A stretch of DNA of 64,000 nucleotides. It comes from UBA2033 sp035345875. GTDB taxonomy: Bacteria; Spirochaetota; Leptospiria; Leptospirales; Leptospiraceae. The DNA lies in the NCBI GenBank assembly GCA_035345875.1, contig DAORDH010000003.1:1-64000 (forward strand), read 5' to 3'. The notes under the pieces were generated by a model. It saw only the letters and a program-made list of their open reading frames with translations, was not told the origin of the DNA and made no database searches. The translations under genes and the position numbers were made by a program. Shown one piece after another: positions 50,112 to 59,940 of the stretch. Every line of letters starts with the position of its first letter. Position 1 is the first letter of the stretch.

Positions 50112-52160
50112 TCAAACAAATTTATTCCAGAATTTTCCATTTGGAACAAGTCCTTGTTCATCTTTTGAAAATTCTTTTTTGATTCGGTTCAAGTAATACA
50201 TCTTAACCTTTCCCTTATTCTTGGCTTCAACTTCCCCACGATAGTCGCAATCGAAAATTTCTTTTACAAGTTCATAAGTCGTATAACTAATATTAATCTT
50301 TCCCGCAGTTCCACTGGACTCCATTCGACTAGCTGTGTTGACTGTATCACCCCAGATATCGTAGGCAAATTTCTTTTCCCCTACAACACCAGCCATCACT
50401 GGTCCTGAGTGAATACCCAGACGTAACTCCCAGTAAGGAGCGTTTATTTCTTGTTTTAAAGACTTCATTCGATTCATAAAAGATTGTATTTCCAGAGCGG
50501 CGAGACAAGAATCTATCGCATGCGTTGTGTTTACCTTTGGTATGCCGCCAGCGCACATATAAGAATCACCTATTGTTTTTAATTTTTCTAAATTGTATCT
50601 TTCTGTTACTTTGTCGAATTGAGTAAAGCAAGCATCTAATTCTTTAATAAGTTCTCGTGGGGTGAGTCCTTCGGCTATTTGTGTGAAACCTTTAAAATCT
50701 GTAAACATAATACTAGAGCTTTCAAAAAGCACTGGGGTAACAAATCCTTTTTCTTTAAGCTCGTCCGCTACTTCTTCTGGGAGGATATTCAAGAGTAGTT
50801 TGTCAGATTTTTGCAGGGCAAGGTTTAACTGATTTGTTCGTTCGATTACCTTTCTTTCTAAGTTTGCAGATAAGTCCTCTACTTGCGAGAATGCACGAGC
50901 AAAGCGAGTAGATAACAAGAATGCTTGTGAGAAAATAAATATAAAAAAGCCGAAGGGTGAATATAAATCATTTTGAATAATTCGTTGTCCAACTAGTATA
51001 TCGTTTACTGTGCATGTTCCGAATATCACAAATCCCATTAAATAAGATTTTGCTCCCTCTCTTTTATGATAAATGGCGAAACTGAGTAAGTAGATTATGT
51101 AGATTAACCCCACGAGTGTTGTTATTTGGAAAAGTATTAGTCCGTAATCTATGATTTTTATGGAAAAAAGAAAAGTGGGAATTGTTAAAAATAATGGAAG
51201 CCTTTGTATTACTATTGAAATTTTTTCAATTTTCTCACTGGAGAATATTTGATCAAAGAAAAGTATAGCCACTGAAACACCAATGTAGACTGTTATGTAT
51301 TCTATTTTTGTTCCAATTTTAAAGTTTAAATTTGGAAATAGGTTGTAGGCATAGAATTCTCCTGAAAATAAAATATAAAAAGATACAGCCAAACTAAGTA
51401 TCCCGAATGAAAGGACAGATTTCTCTTTTCTTCTTAAAGAGTAAAGACCGAAGTGGTAAAGACCCATAATGAGAAAGCTACCCGAAAGAATAAAATCTCG
51501 GAATAGATACTTCTCTCTTCTATCTTTTATACTTTCGCTTTCGCCAAGTTCTATCTTTGACCAGAGTCCGCCAAGTCTATGGTCAAAATTGGAAATATGG
51601 AAAACGATTTCGTATTCAGTTGATGGATTTGTAATTTGTATTATACGAACGTTTTGATACGGATAATATTCTTCCTTTGTTTTTCCAATATTCCCATCTT
51701 CAGCTATAAGTAATCCATTTATGAAAACTTTGTAGGCAGAAGCAATCGTGGGTATTCTCATAGCTAGAGGGACAGGTCCGTTTACCAATAATTTCAATCG
51801 ATATGTTGCATAGCCATCACCGCTAAGTTCTTTTCCATTTATTATATAACCATTCCATGCACTAGGAACTTTAATGAGATTTGATTTTAGAATATTTATT
51901 TTATTTCTATTTGGTTGTCTTATAATTATTTGATTTTCGACAGGTATATTAAAAACACTTGGCTCCAAAAATTCTTCCCAAAAAAATTCCCATTCGCCAT
52001 CGAGCGAAACTATCCCATCGTTTTCAAAATTCCAATTTCGTAGGTCTAATATACCCTTTTCTGCTATCGGTTGATTTTTTTTATTTACTGTATCTTTGCA
52101 TGTATAAAACGTTAGAAGATATAATAAAAGCAAAATTATATTTCTTATAAAGTTCTTCAC
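50112..52160 (-). CDS. Membrane class III adenylate cyclase with 7TM sensor
   Basis: The 682-residue protein starts with a signal-like segment (IILLLLYLLTFYTC). Next come an extracellular 7TMR-DISM-like beta domain (about 40-200), seven membrane helices (about 215-420), a coiled coil, and a C-terminal cyclase domain. FTDFKGFTQIAEGL supplies a metal Asp, LEKLKTIGDSYM has Lys where adenylate cyclases bind adenine, and YDIWGDTVNTASRM has the matching Asp. These residues favour cAMP over cGMP. It is the last gene of a three-gene operon and could supply the ligand for the cNMP-binding patatin at 42088. Confidence 0.85.
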   Translation of the reverse strand: MKNFIRNIILLLLYLLTFYTCKDTVNKKNQPIAEKGILDLRNWNFENDGIVSLDGEWEFFWEEFLEPSVFNIPVENQIIIRQPNRNKINILKSNLIKVPSAWNGYIINGKELSGDGYATYRLKLLVNGPVPLAMRIPTIASAYKVFINGLLIAEDGNIGKTKEEYYPYQNVRIIQITNPSTEYEIVFHISNFDHRLGGLWSKIELGESESIKDRREKYLFRDFILSGSFLIMGLYHFGLYSLRRKEKSVLSFGILSLAVSFYILFSGEFYAYNLFPNLNFKIGTKIEYITVYIGVSVAILFFDQIFSSEKIEKISIVIQRLPLFLTIPTFLFSIKIIDYGLILFQITTLVGLIYIIYLLSFAIYHKREGAKSYLMGFVIFGTCTVNDILVGQRIIQNDLYSPFGFFIFIFSQAFLLSTRFARAFSQVEDLSANLERKVIERTNQLNLALQKSDKLLLNILPEEVADELKEKGFVTPVLFESSSIMFTDFKGFTQIAEGLTPRELIKELDACFTQFDKVTERYNLEKLKTIGDSYMCAGGIPKVNTTHAIDSCLAALEIQSFMNRMKSLKQEINAPYWELRLGIHSGPVMAGVVGEKKFAYDIWGDTVNTASRMESSGTAGKINISYTTYELVKEIFDCDYRGEVEAKNKGKVKMYYLNRIKKEFSKDEQGLVPNGKFWNKFV

Positions 52161-52543
52161 GGATTCCCGATTACTAAAATATCACGATCGTGGGTATGTG
52201 CGATTATCCACTGCATGGATTCATCGAAGAGATATGCATCGAGTTCTTCCCAAGGCTCCAGTGACCGAATAATTTTTAGAAACTCGGAATACTTGATTGC
52301 ATAAAATTTATCCAATCGTTCATTAAAGAAAAAAAGACTTTGGCTAGGCTTAATCGTGATATTTTTAGGGAGAACGGCTAATTCGTGTTTGCTTTTTGAA
52401 ACCTTAGGTTTTTGGTTAAAGGAATTCCAAATCAAATAATTATGAACAAGTACATCTTTATTCGCGAATCTTTCTAAGATTGCCTGTTTGAGTTTATTTT
52501 TCTTGATACCGGAAATTGCTCTTGTATTTGGCGCTACCATCAT
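52157..52543 (-). CDS. Hypothetical protein, 128 aa
   Basis: This soluble basic protein (KLKQAILERFANKDVLVHNY, LFFFNERLDKFYAIKYSEF, SMQWIIAHTHDRDILVIGN) overlaps the cyclase by 4 bases and the upstream gene by 1 base. No family is recognised. By position it may modulate the cyclase. Confidence 0.55.
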   Translation of the reverse strand: MMVAPNTRAISGIKKNKLKQAILERFANKDVLVHNYLIWNSFNQKPKVSKSKHELAVLPKNITIKPSQSLFFFNERLDKFYAIKYSEFLKIIRSLEPWEELDAYLFDESMQWIIAHTHDRDILVIGNP

Positions 52544-53013
52544 TATTCCTCCTCATAAAAAATATGACCTTCTGAGCCATCTGATTTACCATTGGACCAA
52601 TCCTTCCACTTGATATGAGGAAGATCATTTCCTACGACTGGTTCTGCTGGATGAAATTCATAACCAGATTTATATGGCTCTTTCGCATACATTGGATATT
52701 CTGCCAAATCTGGTTTTGCTTCTAAAATTAATTCTTTCGCAGTTTCTTTATTTTTAACAGTAGCATTATTTCCTTTTCCTTTACTATCTTTAATTCGTTT
52801 TACTGCATCTTTCCATTCTTTAGAATTTTTCTTAATTATTTTTCTAGAAGTCTTCTTTGGAATGTTTTGTTTTTTGGCATCGTAAATATCTATAACACTA
52901 TTAGTAAAATAGACCGTTAGCCCCAAAGTGAATAAAATCGTTGCAATAACCCAAACAAATTGGGTTTTCTTTTTTCTTGGTTTAGTTTGTAGATTAGAGG
53001 CAAAATGATTCAC
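52543..53013 (-). CDS. Hypothetical protein with one membrane helix, 156 aa
   Basis: The N-terminus is basic, followed by a membrane helix (TQFVWVIATILFTLGLTVYF) and a lysine-rich outer region (KKTSRKIIKKNSKEWKDAVK, GKGNNATVKNKETAKEL). A Pro/Trp-rich end follows (YEFHPAEPVVGNDLPHIKW). It is the first gene of the adenylate cyclase operon. Function is unknown. The gap 53014-53237 contains no supported feature. Confidence 0.55.
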   Translation of the reverse strand: MNHFASNLQTKPRKKKTQFVWVIATILFTLGLTVYFTNSVIDIYDAKKQNIPKKTSRKIIKKNSKEWKDAVKRIKDSKGKGNNATVKNKETAKELILEAKPDLAEYPMYAKEPYKSGYEFHPAEPVVGNDLPHIKWKDWSNGKSDGSEGHIFYEEE

Positions 53014-53237
53014 AACACCATGAAATAATTATAAATATTTTGGGTAAACTACAAATATGTAGATTTTTATTTTGAACTAATTCACTCTGATCATATATAT
53101 ACATTAAAAATTCGTAAAAATCAATCAATTCAGCGATGGAAGTGATTACAAATCAAGAATGTTAGAATTTACATTATAAGTTTTGGAGCCTTTACTAAAA
53201 AGATTCTTCTTTTTGTAAGCATTTCAACCCTTTTATT

Positions 53238-54278
53238 CTATAAAATTAACATTGCATCGCCGTAAGAGAAAAAGCGCATCTTTTCTTTTATGGCAGTGTG
53301 ATAGGCTTCGAGTATCAAATCCCGACCTGCAAAAGCAGAAACCAAAAGAAGTAAACTACTTTCTGGCAAATGAAAATTTGTAATGAGTCCATTGATAGAT
53401 TCTACTAAATCTCCTGGCTGAATAAAAATGTCAGTAATCCCTTGTTTTCGAAGAAAGCTCTTGGAAGATTTATCATAAGAAGACTCTAAAGTTCTAAGAG
53501 ATGTGGTGCCTATCGCTATAATTCGCTTTGAATGATCCTTCTTAGCTTCATTTAAAAAATGAAACGATTTTTCAGGGATGTAAAACTCTTCTTCATGCAG
53601 TTTTTTTTCTTGGATTTGCTTTTCTGTCAGAGGAGAAAAAGTTCCATACCCAATACAAAGTTCCACTTCGGTAAAGGTTGCTCCCTTTTTTTGAATCTCA
53701 GATTTTAATTCATCTGTAAAATGAAGTCCTGCTGTAGGTGCGGCAACAGATCCACTTGACTTAGCGAATATCGTTTGATACCGTTCATTGTCTTTTGCAT
53801 CTGCTTTTCTTTTTAGATAAGGAGGAATCGGGATAGTTCCTATTTTTTCGAATATGTCTTCTGTAATTTCTATTGCAGAGAATAGATATATATCTCCTTC
53901 AGAATTTCTTTCTAATCGAAAAGAAATGGATGGATCTATCGAAACTAGTGTATCGCCTTGCTTTAATTTCCTGACATTTTTAACTAAACATTTCCAAGTT
54001 TTTTTATCTGAATTTTTATTCTCTAGAAATATAGTTTCAAACTCTCTACCAGAATCAGATCGCAAATAAACTCTTCGCTTACTCACTCTAGTTTGATTGT
54101 AAACAAGTAAATCTTTACTATCTAAATAATTGATAATATTCTTGAACATAGGTTCAATTTGAATCGAATTTGTATTACGATTCACAATCATAAGCCTAGA
54201 CTCGTCTCTTACATCTACCGGATAACGTGCAATTAACTCTTCGGGTAAATCAAATTTATATTCTGTTAAATCAATCAT
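53238..54278 (-). CDS. queA: tRNA preQ1(34) S-adenosylmethionine ribosyltransferase-isomerase
   Basis: The 346-residue protein has the QueA pattern: KFDLPEELIARYPVDVRDES, VYNQTRVSKRRVYLR, PTAGLHFTDELKSEI, VELCIGYGTFSPL and INGLITNFHLPESSLLLLVS. It transfers ribose from SAM to preQ1 in tRNA to give epoxyqueuosine. It is complete and appears monocistronic. Confidence 0.93.
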   Translation of the reverse strand: MIDLTEYKFDLPEELIARYPVDVRDESRLMIVNRNTNSIQIEPMFKNIINYLDSKDLLVYNQTRVSKRRVYLRSDSGREFETIFLENKNSDKKTWKCLVKNVRKLKQGDTLVSIDPSISFRLERNSEGDIYLFSAIEITEDIFEKIGTIPIPPYLKRKADAKDNERYQTIFAKSSGSVAAPTAGLHFTDELKSEIQKKGATFTEVELCIGYGTFSPLTEKQIQEKKLHEEEFYIPEKSFHFLNEAKKDHSKRIIAIGTTSLRTLESSYDKSSKSFLRKQGITDIFIQPGDLVESINGLITNFHLPESSLLLLVSAFAGRDLILEAYHTAIKEKMRFFSYGDAMLIL

Positions 54279-54390
54279 ACTAGCTTATTTTTCTATCTTT
54301 TTAGACAAGACACAAAGCAAGGTTGGAAATATTCTTAGATTTGTCATTTCCTTTTTTCGCAACTAACGAGACTACTTAAAAGCAAGATAT

Positions 54391-54478
54391 TCATCACGAA
54401 GTGCACGAAGGCCACGATGAAAAAAAGTAAATTTCCTAGGAAATTTTGACCTTCGCGATCTTCGTGCTCTTCGTGGTT
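54391..54478. repeat. CACGAAG-type palindromic repeat
   Basis: TCATCACGAAGTGCACGAAGGCCACG and the inverted CCTTCGCGATCTTCGTGCTCTTCGTGG are near complements around a perfect 18-base palindrome AAATTTCCTAGGAAATTT (54429-54446). It is a second dispersed hairpin family, distinct from the ATCGGTG type. The gap 54279-54850 holds this and the next repeat and no gene. Confidence 0.65.
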
Positions 54479-54658
54479 AGATTTTTTTAAGCTTTTACAC
54501 AATACCGTTAGTTATTTGGATGCCTGGCGGCAGCATAGATATGTTTATCTTTGCATTAGGTAAGTTCATAATTTAAACCAATATTAAATAACACTAGTTC
54601 GATGTTACAAAAAATTTAAAAGATTACTGCGACCCTTAGGAAGACCAATATTGAGTTT

Positions 54659-54733
54659 GGACACTGATGAACATGAATAAAATAATAACTATTAAAACCA
54701 TATGCGCTTATCTGTGTTCATCCGTGTCTATCC
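54659..54733. repeat. ATCGGTG-family hairpin, divergent copy
   Basis: GGACACTGATGAACATGAATAA and TTATCTGTGTTCATCCGTGTCTATCC form imperfect inverted arms around a short centre, as in the 8938-9200 element. It is upstream of the glycan cluster. Confidence 0.55.
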
Positions 54734-54850
54734 TGCCCTTCGCTCCAAGTATTCGCGACCTACGCCTTTGCATGTGGTTAAATATTCTTATATCGAATTC
54801 ACGTTAAATATTGATTTTTTAAGACCATATTTCATATTGAGAAAGAAAAT

Positions 54851-56122
54851 ATGTTAGAAAGAATCAAAAAATTCTCACCTTATCTGCTAGGAATTATCTT
54901 GTTGGTTTTACTTGTGCAAAGTATAGGGCGTGCAGATAACAAATCTGATTTTCATGATTACTATACTGCTTCTCGTCTTTTTTATGACCAAAAGGATTTA
55001 TACAATATCAATGCTTTAGAAAGTCTTAGAGAGGAAGTAAAACTAGAAGACCTTTTTAAAGCAGAAAATTTAAAAAAATTAGAAGCTCTAAAAGGCAATC
55101 TAGGAACCTATATTTACCCTCCTCTTTTTGCCTTTCTACTGATTCCTCTTGGTTTTCTAAATTACGAACTAGCAGCAACTATTTTTACTCTGATTAATTT
55201 TAGCTGTTTACTCCTTTCTCTTTTTTTAATCACGAAACTAATCCCAATTAAAAATATTTTTAGTATTCTTTTTTTTACGATTGCAGTGAATTACCGTTAT
55301 CTGGAAAGCCATGTGTCAAATAATCAAGTTGCGTTTATACTGATTCTTTTGATCCTTCTTTCTTTACTCATAAAAAATGACGCGTTGTCTGGAATACTCC
55401 TCTCTCTTGCGATCATCATAAAAATCACACCTGCCATTTTTTTATTTTATTTTTTATACAAAAGACAATTTGCCCGTTTTTTCTATACCTTTTTATTTGC
55501 GGGACTTTGGCTTCTACTTCCCTCTCTCTATTCTCATGAATACAATTTACACTCTTTACAAAACTGGTATGATCTAGTCTTAAACAACGCGATGAAAAAT
55601 CCAACTTTTCGATCTTGGAAAAACAATCAAAGTTTGATTGCCACTCTCGCAAAATTTTTTATGGTGGGTGCAGATCCACTCAATCAAGCACTCTTTGGAA
55701 TGCCTTATCTAAATTTGAGCGCAAGAACTCTTACTTATTTATTTTATTTTTGTTCACTCGTAGTCGGAACTCCTTTTTTATATAAATTAAAAGAAGGCTT
55801 TAAAGATGCAAATTTGATTTCAATCTTATTTATCTTGTCTGTTATTTTTAGTGGAATTAGTTGGGTTCATTCATTTGTCTTTTTATTATTTCCGATTGCC
55901 TATCTATCTCAGCAGTTTTTCGAGGAGAATAGAAATGAAAGCAAACAAAAAATATTTTATGCTCTTTGCGGTATAACAATATTAACCTCTCGAGGAATAA
56001 TTGGTTCTACTTTGGAAGGAGTATTTTTAATGTTTTCAATCCTACTTTATATATCGATTGGATTTTATTTACTTCTCATCAAAATTAAAACTGATGATAC
56101 AACCAATGAATTTAAGGTTTAA
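54851..56122 (+). CDS. GT87-type membrane mannosyltransferase
   Basis: The 423-residue protein has an N-terminal anchor, a periplasmic DFHDYYTASRLFYDQKDLY loop with the acidic residues used by GT-C/GT87 enzymes, LGTYIYPPLFAFLLIPLGF, and about ten membrane helices. GT87 (DUF2029) enzymes use polyprenyl-phosphate sugars to extend envelope glycans. It starts a six-gene plus-strand cluster with 6 bases to the next gene. Confidence 0.8.
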   Translation: MLERIKKFSPYLLGIILLVLLVQSIGRADNKSDFHDYYTASRLFYDQKDLYNINALESLREEVKLEDLFKAENLKKLEALKGNLGTYIYPPLFAFLLIPLGFLNYELAATIFTLINFSCLLLSLFLITKLIPIKNIFSILFFTIAVNYRYLESHVSNNQVAFILILLILLSLLIKNDALSGILLSLAIIIKITPAIFLFYFLYKRQFARFFYTFLFAGLWLLLPSLYSHEYNLHSLQNWYDLVLNNAMKNPTFRSWKNNQSLIATLAKFFMVGADPLNQALFGMPYLNLSARTLTYLFYFCSLVVGTPFLYKLKEGFKDANLISILFILSVIFSGISWVHSFVFLLFPIAYLSQQFFEENRNESKQKIFYALCGITILTSRGIIGSTLEGVFLMFSILLYISIGFYLLLIKIKTDDTTNEFKV

Positions 56123-56128
56123 ATCTCT

Positions 56129-57274
56129 ATGCAATTAGATGTAAAATACAAACCTAGAGTCGCGGTAGATGCAAGACCACTCGCTTACGGGCTTACGGGA
56201 AACTCACGCTATCTATTTGAAGCTTTGAAATTACTCATTCGAAAAGACTCTCATTTTGAATACTATCTCTATTCAAATAAAGAAATTCATCCAATGTTTA
56301 TGGATTTTATAAAACAAAATGAAGTCTATGTTGCACCGATTAAAAATGTTACAGGTGTTCTTTGGCTGAATTTTATTTTGCCTTATATGATGTATAACGA
56401 TCGAATCGATATATTTTGGGGCACTCTACAACTTCTCCCATTTATCAAACTCAGAATTCCAGAATTTGTAAATTACCACGATCTAAATTTCAGATCCGCA
56501 CCCGAAACCATGACAAAAGCAAATTATATTCAGCATAAACTTTTATCTCCTAGAAGTTTACGCAATGCTGATCTAGTCTTTTGTCTTTCTCAAAATACAC
56601 AAAGAGAAATCGCTGAATTCAAACCAGAATACACAAAGAAGCTAAAAGTGATATATCCTGGGGTAAGTAAGAAAGTCATTACAAATAACACACTTCCTTT
56701 CAGCGGCAAATACCTATTTACCATTGGAACACTAGAGCCAAGAAAAAATATCGCAACTGTAATCGAAGCCTATTTACTCATCAAAAAAGATTTTCCAGAT
56801 TTTCCCTACAAACTTGTCATTGCAAGTCGTCGTGGTTGGGGACAACAGGAATTAACGCAAAAACTAATTTCGGGTGAATTAGAAAAGGATGGAGTTGTGT
56901 TTGTAGAAAGTCCAAGTGATGATTTACTCAACACACTCTACCAGAAATGTAGTGCCTTTTTATTTCCCTCTATCCATGAAGGATTTGGTCTTCCGCTCCT
57001 TGAGGCGCTTCTAGAACAAAAGGTTTGTATCGCATCAGACATTCCAGTCTTTAGAGAAATTTTAGACTTAGACTCTGATATACTCGCAAACCCTAGAGTT
57101 ACTGAAGAATGGAAAAATGCGATTTTAAAAATAACCGAACAAGATCCTATTAAAAGAAAGCGAAAGTGGAATGAAAAACAGTGGACATGGTTAGCCACTG
57201 CAAGCCAAATAGAAGAATCCTTTTTAATTGAATGGCATAAAAGATTGAGTTCGAGCGTTAACAATGCAGTTTAA
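56129..57274 (+). CDS. GT4-family glycosyltransferase
   Basis: This 381-residue GT-B enzyme has LAYGLTGNSRYLFEALKLL, GTLEPRKNIATVIEAYLLI and the donor-binding PSIHEGFGLPLLEALLEQK with the conserved EX7E pair. It adds a sugar to a surface glycan in the cytoplasm. Its stop lies inside the start of the MBOAT gene (11-base overlap). Confidence 0.88.
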   Translation: MQLDVKYKPRVAVDARPLAYGLTGNSRYLFEALKLLIRKDSHFEYYLYSNKEIHPMFMDFIKQNEVYVAPIKNVTGVLWLNFILPYMMYNDRIDIFWGTLQLLPFIKLRIPEFVNYHDLNFRSAPETMTKANYIQHKLLSPRSLRNADLVFCLSQNTQREIAEFKPEYTKKLKVIYPGVSKKVITNNTLPFSGKYLFTIGTLEPRKNIATVIEAYLLIKKDFPDFPYKLVIASRRGWGQQELTQKLISGELEKDGVVFVESPSDDLLNTLYQKCSAFLFPSIHEGFGLPLLEALLEQKVCIASDIPVFREILDLDSDILANPRVTEEWKNAILKITEQDPIKRKRKWNEKQWTWLATASQIEESFLIEWHKRLSSSVNNAV

Positions 57275-58748
57275 TTCTATACACTTTATTATTTTCTTTT
57301 TTTTCTCCCTGATTCTGGGAAATATTTTAAAAAACACATGGCAAAGAGTATTTTTATTATTAGCGAGTGTTTATTTTTATACTTACACAAATACTTATTT
57401 TCTAGCACTATTGATTTTATCTACACTCATTGATTACTTTGCTGCACTTGCCATTGACAATCCAATACGAACAGAAAAACAAAGAAAAATTTTCTTAGGA
57501 ATTTCTGTATTTTTTAACCTAATCATTCTAGCTTATTTTAAATATGCGTATCTTACCACAGATATTATCAATCAAATCTTTGGTTCTAGTCTTAGAACTT
57601 TTAATATAGTTGCCTATTATGTGAATCTATTGCACCTAACGCCTAACCCACAAGATGTATTCTTAGAAAAAATCGTTCTACCTGTTGGGATTTCTTTTTA
57701 TACATTTCAGTCAATGAGTTATACAATCGATGTATACCGCAAGCAAATGGAAGCTCGTAAGTCTTTTATTGACTTCTCTTTGTATGTAGCTTTTTTCCCA
57801 CAACTAGTAGCAGGTCCGATTGTGCGAGCAACTACATTCTTCCGTGACTTAGATCATAGACTTTCTGTTACCAATGAAGACATTCAAGTTGCAACTACTC
57901 GGATTCTAATTGGCTTTATGCGAAAACTAGTTTTTGCAGACAACTTAGGCAAAGTAGTAAATCATACATTCTTTCATTATCAAACAATGAATGCGATTGA
58001 AATTTGGACAGGTGCCATTGCATTTGGTTGGCAAATCTATTTTGACTTTGCAGGCTATACAGATATTGCGATAGGCGTTGCACGTCTCTTTGGTTTTAAA
58101 TTTGATCCAAACTTTAATTTCCCTATGAGCACTACTAGCATTACGGATCATTGGACGAAATGGCACATATCGTTCTCAACATGGATTCGGGATTATATCT
58201 ATATTCCTCTCGGTGGTTCTCGCGGTGGAGCGTGGCTTACATACAGAAATATATTCATTACTTGGCTTTTTGGTGGAGTCTGGCATGGAGCCGATTATCA
58301 TTATATCGCCTGGGGGCTTTGGCAAGCGGTGATGCTTTCCATCCATAGATTTTATTCACAAACTAAGCTAAGAGAATTTTTAAATACAAGTGGTGGATTT
58401 TTATACAAAGCTTTCTCGGGAGTATTTACACTTTTCTGCCTTGCCTTTGGATTTGTAATGTTTAGAGCACAAAATGATCCAAATGGCACAGCAATGCATC
58501 ATGTATATGAGATGTGTAAATCTATGTTGCTTTTAACAGATCATTCCAGAGTATTTGACAGCTACTCCAATTACGAGTTTGGGATACTGCTTGTTATCTG
58601 CTACTTGGCAAGTGGATATTTTTCAAAACGAAATATTGAGTTTATGGCAACGAATGGAAACAAATTGCTTTATGCGAACGTAGTTGCTATCTTTTTGATT
58701 TTACTTTTTGGCGCTGAAACTCAAACTTTTATGTATTTTCAATTCTAG
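57264..58748 (+). CDS. MBOAT-family O-acyltransferase (AlgI-like), first copy
   Basis: The 494-residue membrane protein has about ten helices and the MBOAT core: LPVGISFYTFQSMSYTIDVY, QLVAGPIVRATTF, HWTKWHISFSTWIRDYIYIP (His301) and LFGGVWHGADYHYIAWG with the catalytic His341. AlgI-type enzymes pass acetyl groups across the membrane to a periplasmic partner. The next gene encodes an SGNH-like protein, as in AlgI-AlgX/J or PatA-PatB pairs. Confidence 0.9.
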   Translation: MQFNSIHFIIFFFFSLILGNILKNTWQRVFLLLASVYFYTYTNTYFLALLILSTLIDYFAALAIDNPIRTEKQRKIFLGISVFFNLIILAYFKYAYLTTDIINQIFGSSLRTFNIVAYYVNLLHLTPNPQDVFLEKIVLPVGISFYTFQSMSYTIDVYRKQMEARKSFIDFSLYVAFFPQLVAGPIVRATTFFRDLDHRLSVTNEDIQVATTRILIGFMRKLVFADNLGKVVNHTFFHYQTMNAIEIWTGAIAFGWQIYFDFAGYTDIAIGVARLFGFKFDPNFNFPMSTTSITDHWTKWHISFSTWIRDYIYIPLGGSRGGAWLTYRNIFITWLFGGVWHGADYHYIAWGLWQAVMLSIHRFYSQTKLREFLNTSGGFLYKAFSGVFTLFCLAFGFVMFRAQNDPNGTAMHHVYEMCKSMLLLTDHSRVFDSYSNYEFGILLVICYLASGYFSKRNIEFMATNGNKLLYANVVAIFLILLFGAETQTFMYFQF

Positions 58749-58755
58749 GTAGAAT

Positions 58756-59931
58756 ATGACAGAGTTTAATAAATTTTATAAAGACAAGCGATTTTACGTT
58801 CCTATTTTAATTCTAATTGGATTTGAAATATTCTTTCAGCTTTTTGCTGATTTTTACAAACCCTATTTAAAAAAGAAATCCTATGCTGCTAATATTAACC
58901 AAATTTTAGGACATATCATAGACAAAAAAAAGGAACATGATCCAGATATTTTGATTATGGGAACGTCAGTTGCCTACCAAGGGCTTTCTCTTCCAGTCTT
59001 GCAAGAAAAAATCAAAGACACCGGATATAAAATCCAATCCGTCGCAATCCCAGGCTCAGAACTTATTGTGCAAAGTCTCGCGATTGAAAAAGCATTAAGA
59101 GAATTTCAAAATGTAAAATTGGTGATCTATGTAGGGGAAATCACAATGCCCTGGGTCAGTAAAAAAGATCTTACACCACCTACTCTTGCTATGATCAACG
59201 AATTTGATAAAAAAGATTCTTTTCCTAAAGTGATAGATTTCGGTTATGACGCAGGAGAGGGTCTAGGTTTTTTACTACACTACGACAACTGGTCCTATCT
59301 ACTTTTTAAAAGTATCGCCTATCGTCGAGATCTGAGTGATTTTATTATAGATCCTGCTAAACGATTCAAATACTTAGCGCGTAAAAAAGCAAATCCGAAC
59401 CTAAACTTCTATGAATATGAAAATGATCGTTCAGAAAAAATGAGTGACTATCATATCACAAGTATAGATGATTGTTTACAAAAAACCAATTTTGAATTTA
59501 ATCATGACCCAATTCCGCCAACTTCTAATTTTGATCATAAAAAAGCAATTTTTGACACTTGTTGGGTTGGAAAATTTTCAACGCCTGCGCAGACTAGAAC
59601 TGCTGAATCAGATTTATATTTTAAACGGCTCTCATATATCTATTCTCACATTCGTTCTAAGAATATTAAAATCATCAATATATTTGCACCATACAGCACT
59701 TCTGTCGAAAACCAATTGGGTGGAGCAGGAAGAGTGCAGATCTGGAAGGAAGAATTAGAAAAACTAAATCCACCAAATCCAATTCTAATTGATTTTAGAT
59801 CTGTATTTAATGGGAAAAATAGTGATGATTATTGCTACGATGTAATTCACCTAAATAGAAACGGCGCTATCTTATTTTCAGAAGCGTTAGGAGATTATCT
59901 AAAAGATAATGTAAAGAAAATCATTCAATAG
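58756..59931 (+). CDS. SGNH-like membrane-anchored acetyltransferase partner
   Basis: The 391-residue protein has an N-terminal anchor (FYVPILILIGFEIFFQLF) and an SGNH/GDSL-like domain: ILIMGTSVAYQGLSL with the nucleophile Ser71, and YDVIHLNRNGAILFSEAL carrying the Asp-x-x-His pair. It faces the periplasm and would accept the acetyl group from the MBOAT neighbour and place it on a glycan. The family was not assigned by search. Confidence 0.75.
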   Translation: MTEFNKFYKDKRFYVPILILIGFEIFFQLFADFYKPYLKKKSYAANINQILGHIIDKKKEHDPDILIMGTSVAYQGLSLPVLQEKIKDTGYKIQSVAIPGSELIVQSLAIEKALREFQNVKLVIYVGEITMPWVSKKDLTPPTLAMINEFDKKDSFPKVIDFGYDAGEGLGFLLHYDNWSYLLFKSIAYRRDLSDFIIDPAKRFKYLARKKANPNLNFYEYENDRSEKMSDYHITSIDDCLQKTNFEFNHDPIPPTSNFDHKKAIFDTCWVGKFSTPAQTRTAESDLYFKRLSYIYSHIRSKNIKIINIFAPYSTSVENQLGGAGRVQIWKEELEKLNPPNPILIDFRSVFNGKNSDDYCYDVIHLNRNGAILFSEALGDYLKDNVKKIIQ

Positions 59932-59940
59932 GATATATAA

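Noticed and set aside
50112..52160. Guanylate cyclase
   Set aside because: Lys and Asp at the base-recognition positions favour ATP as substrate.
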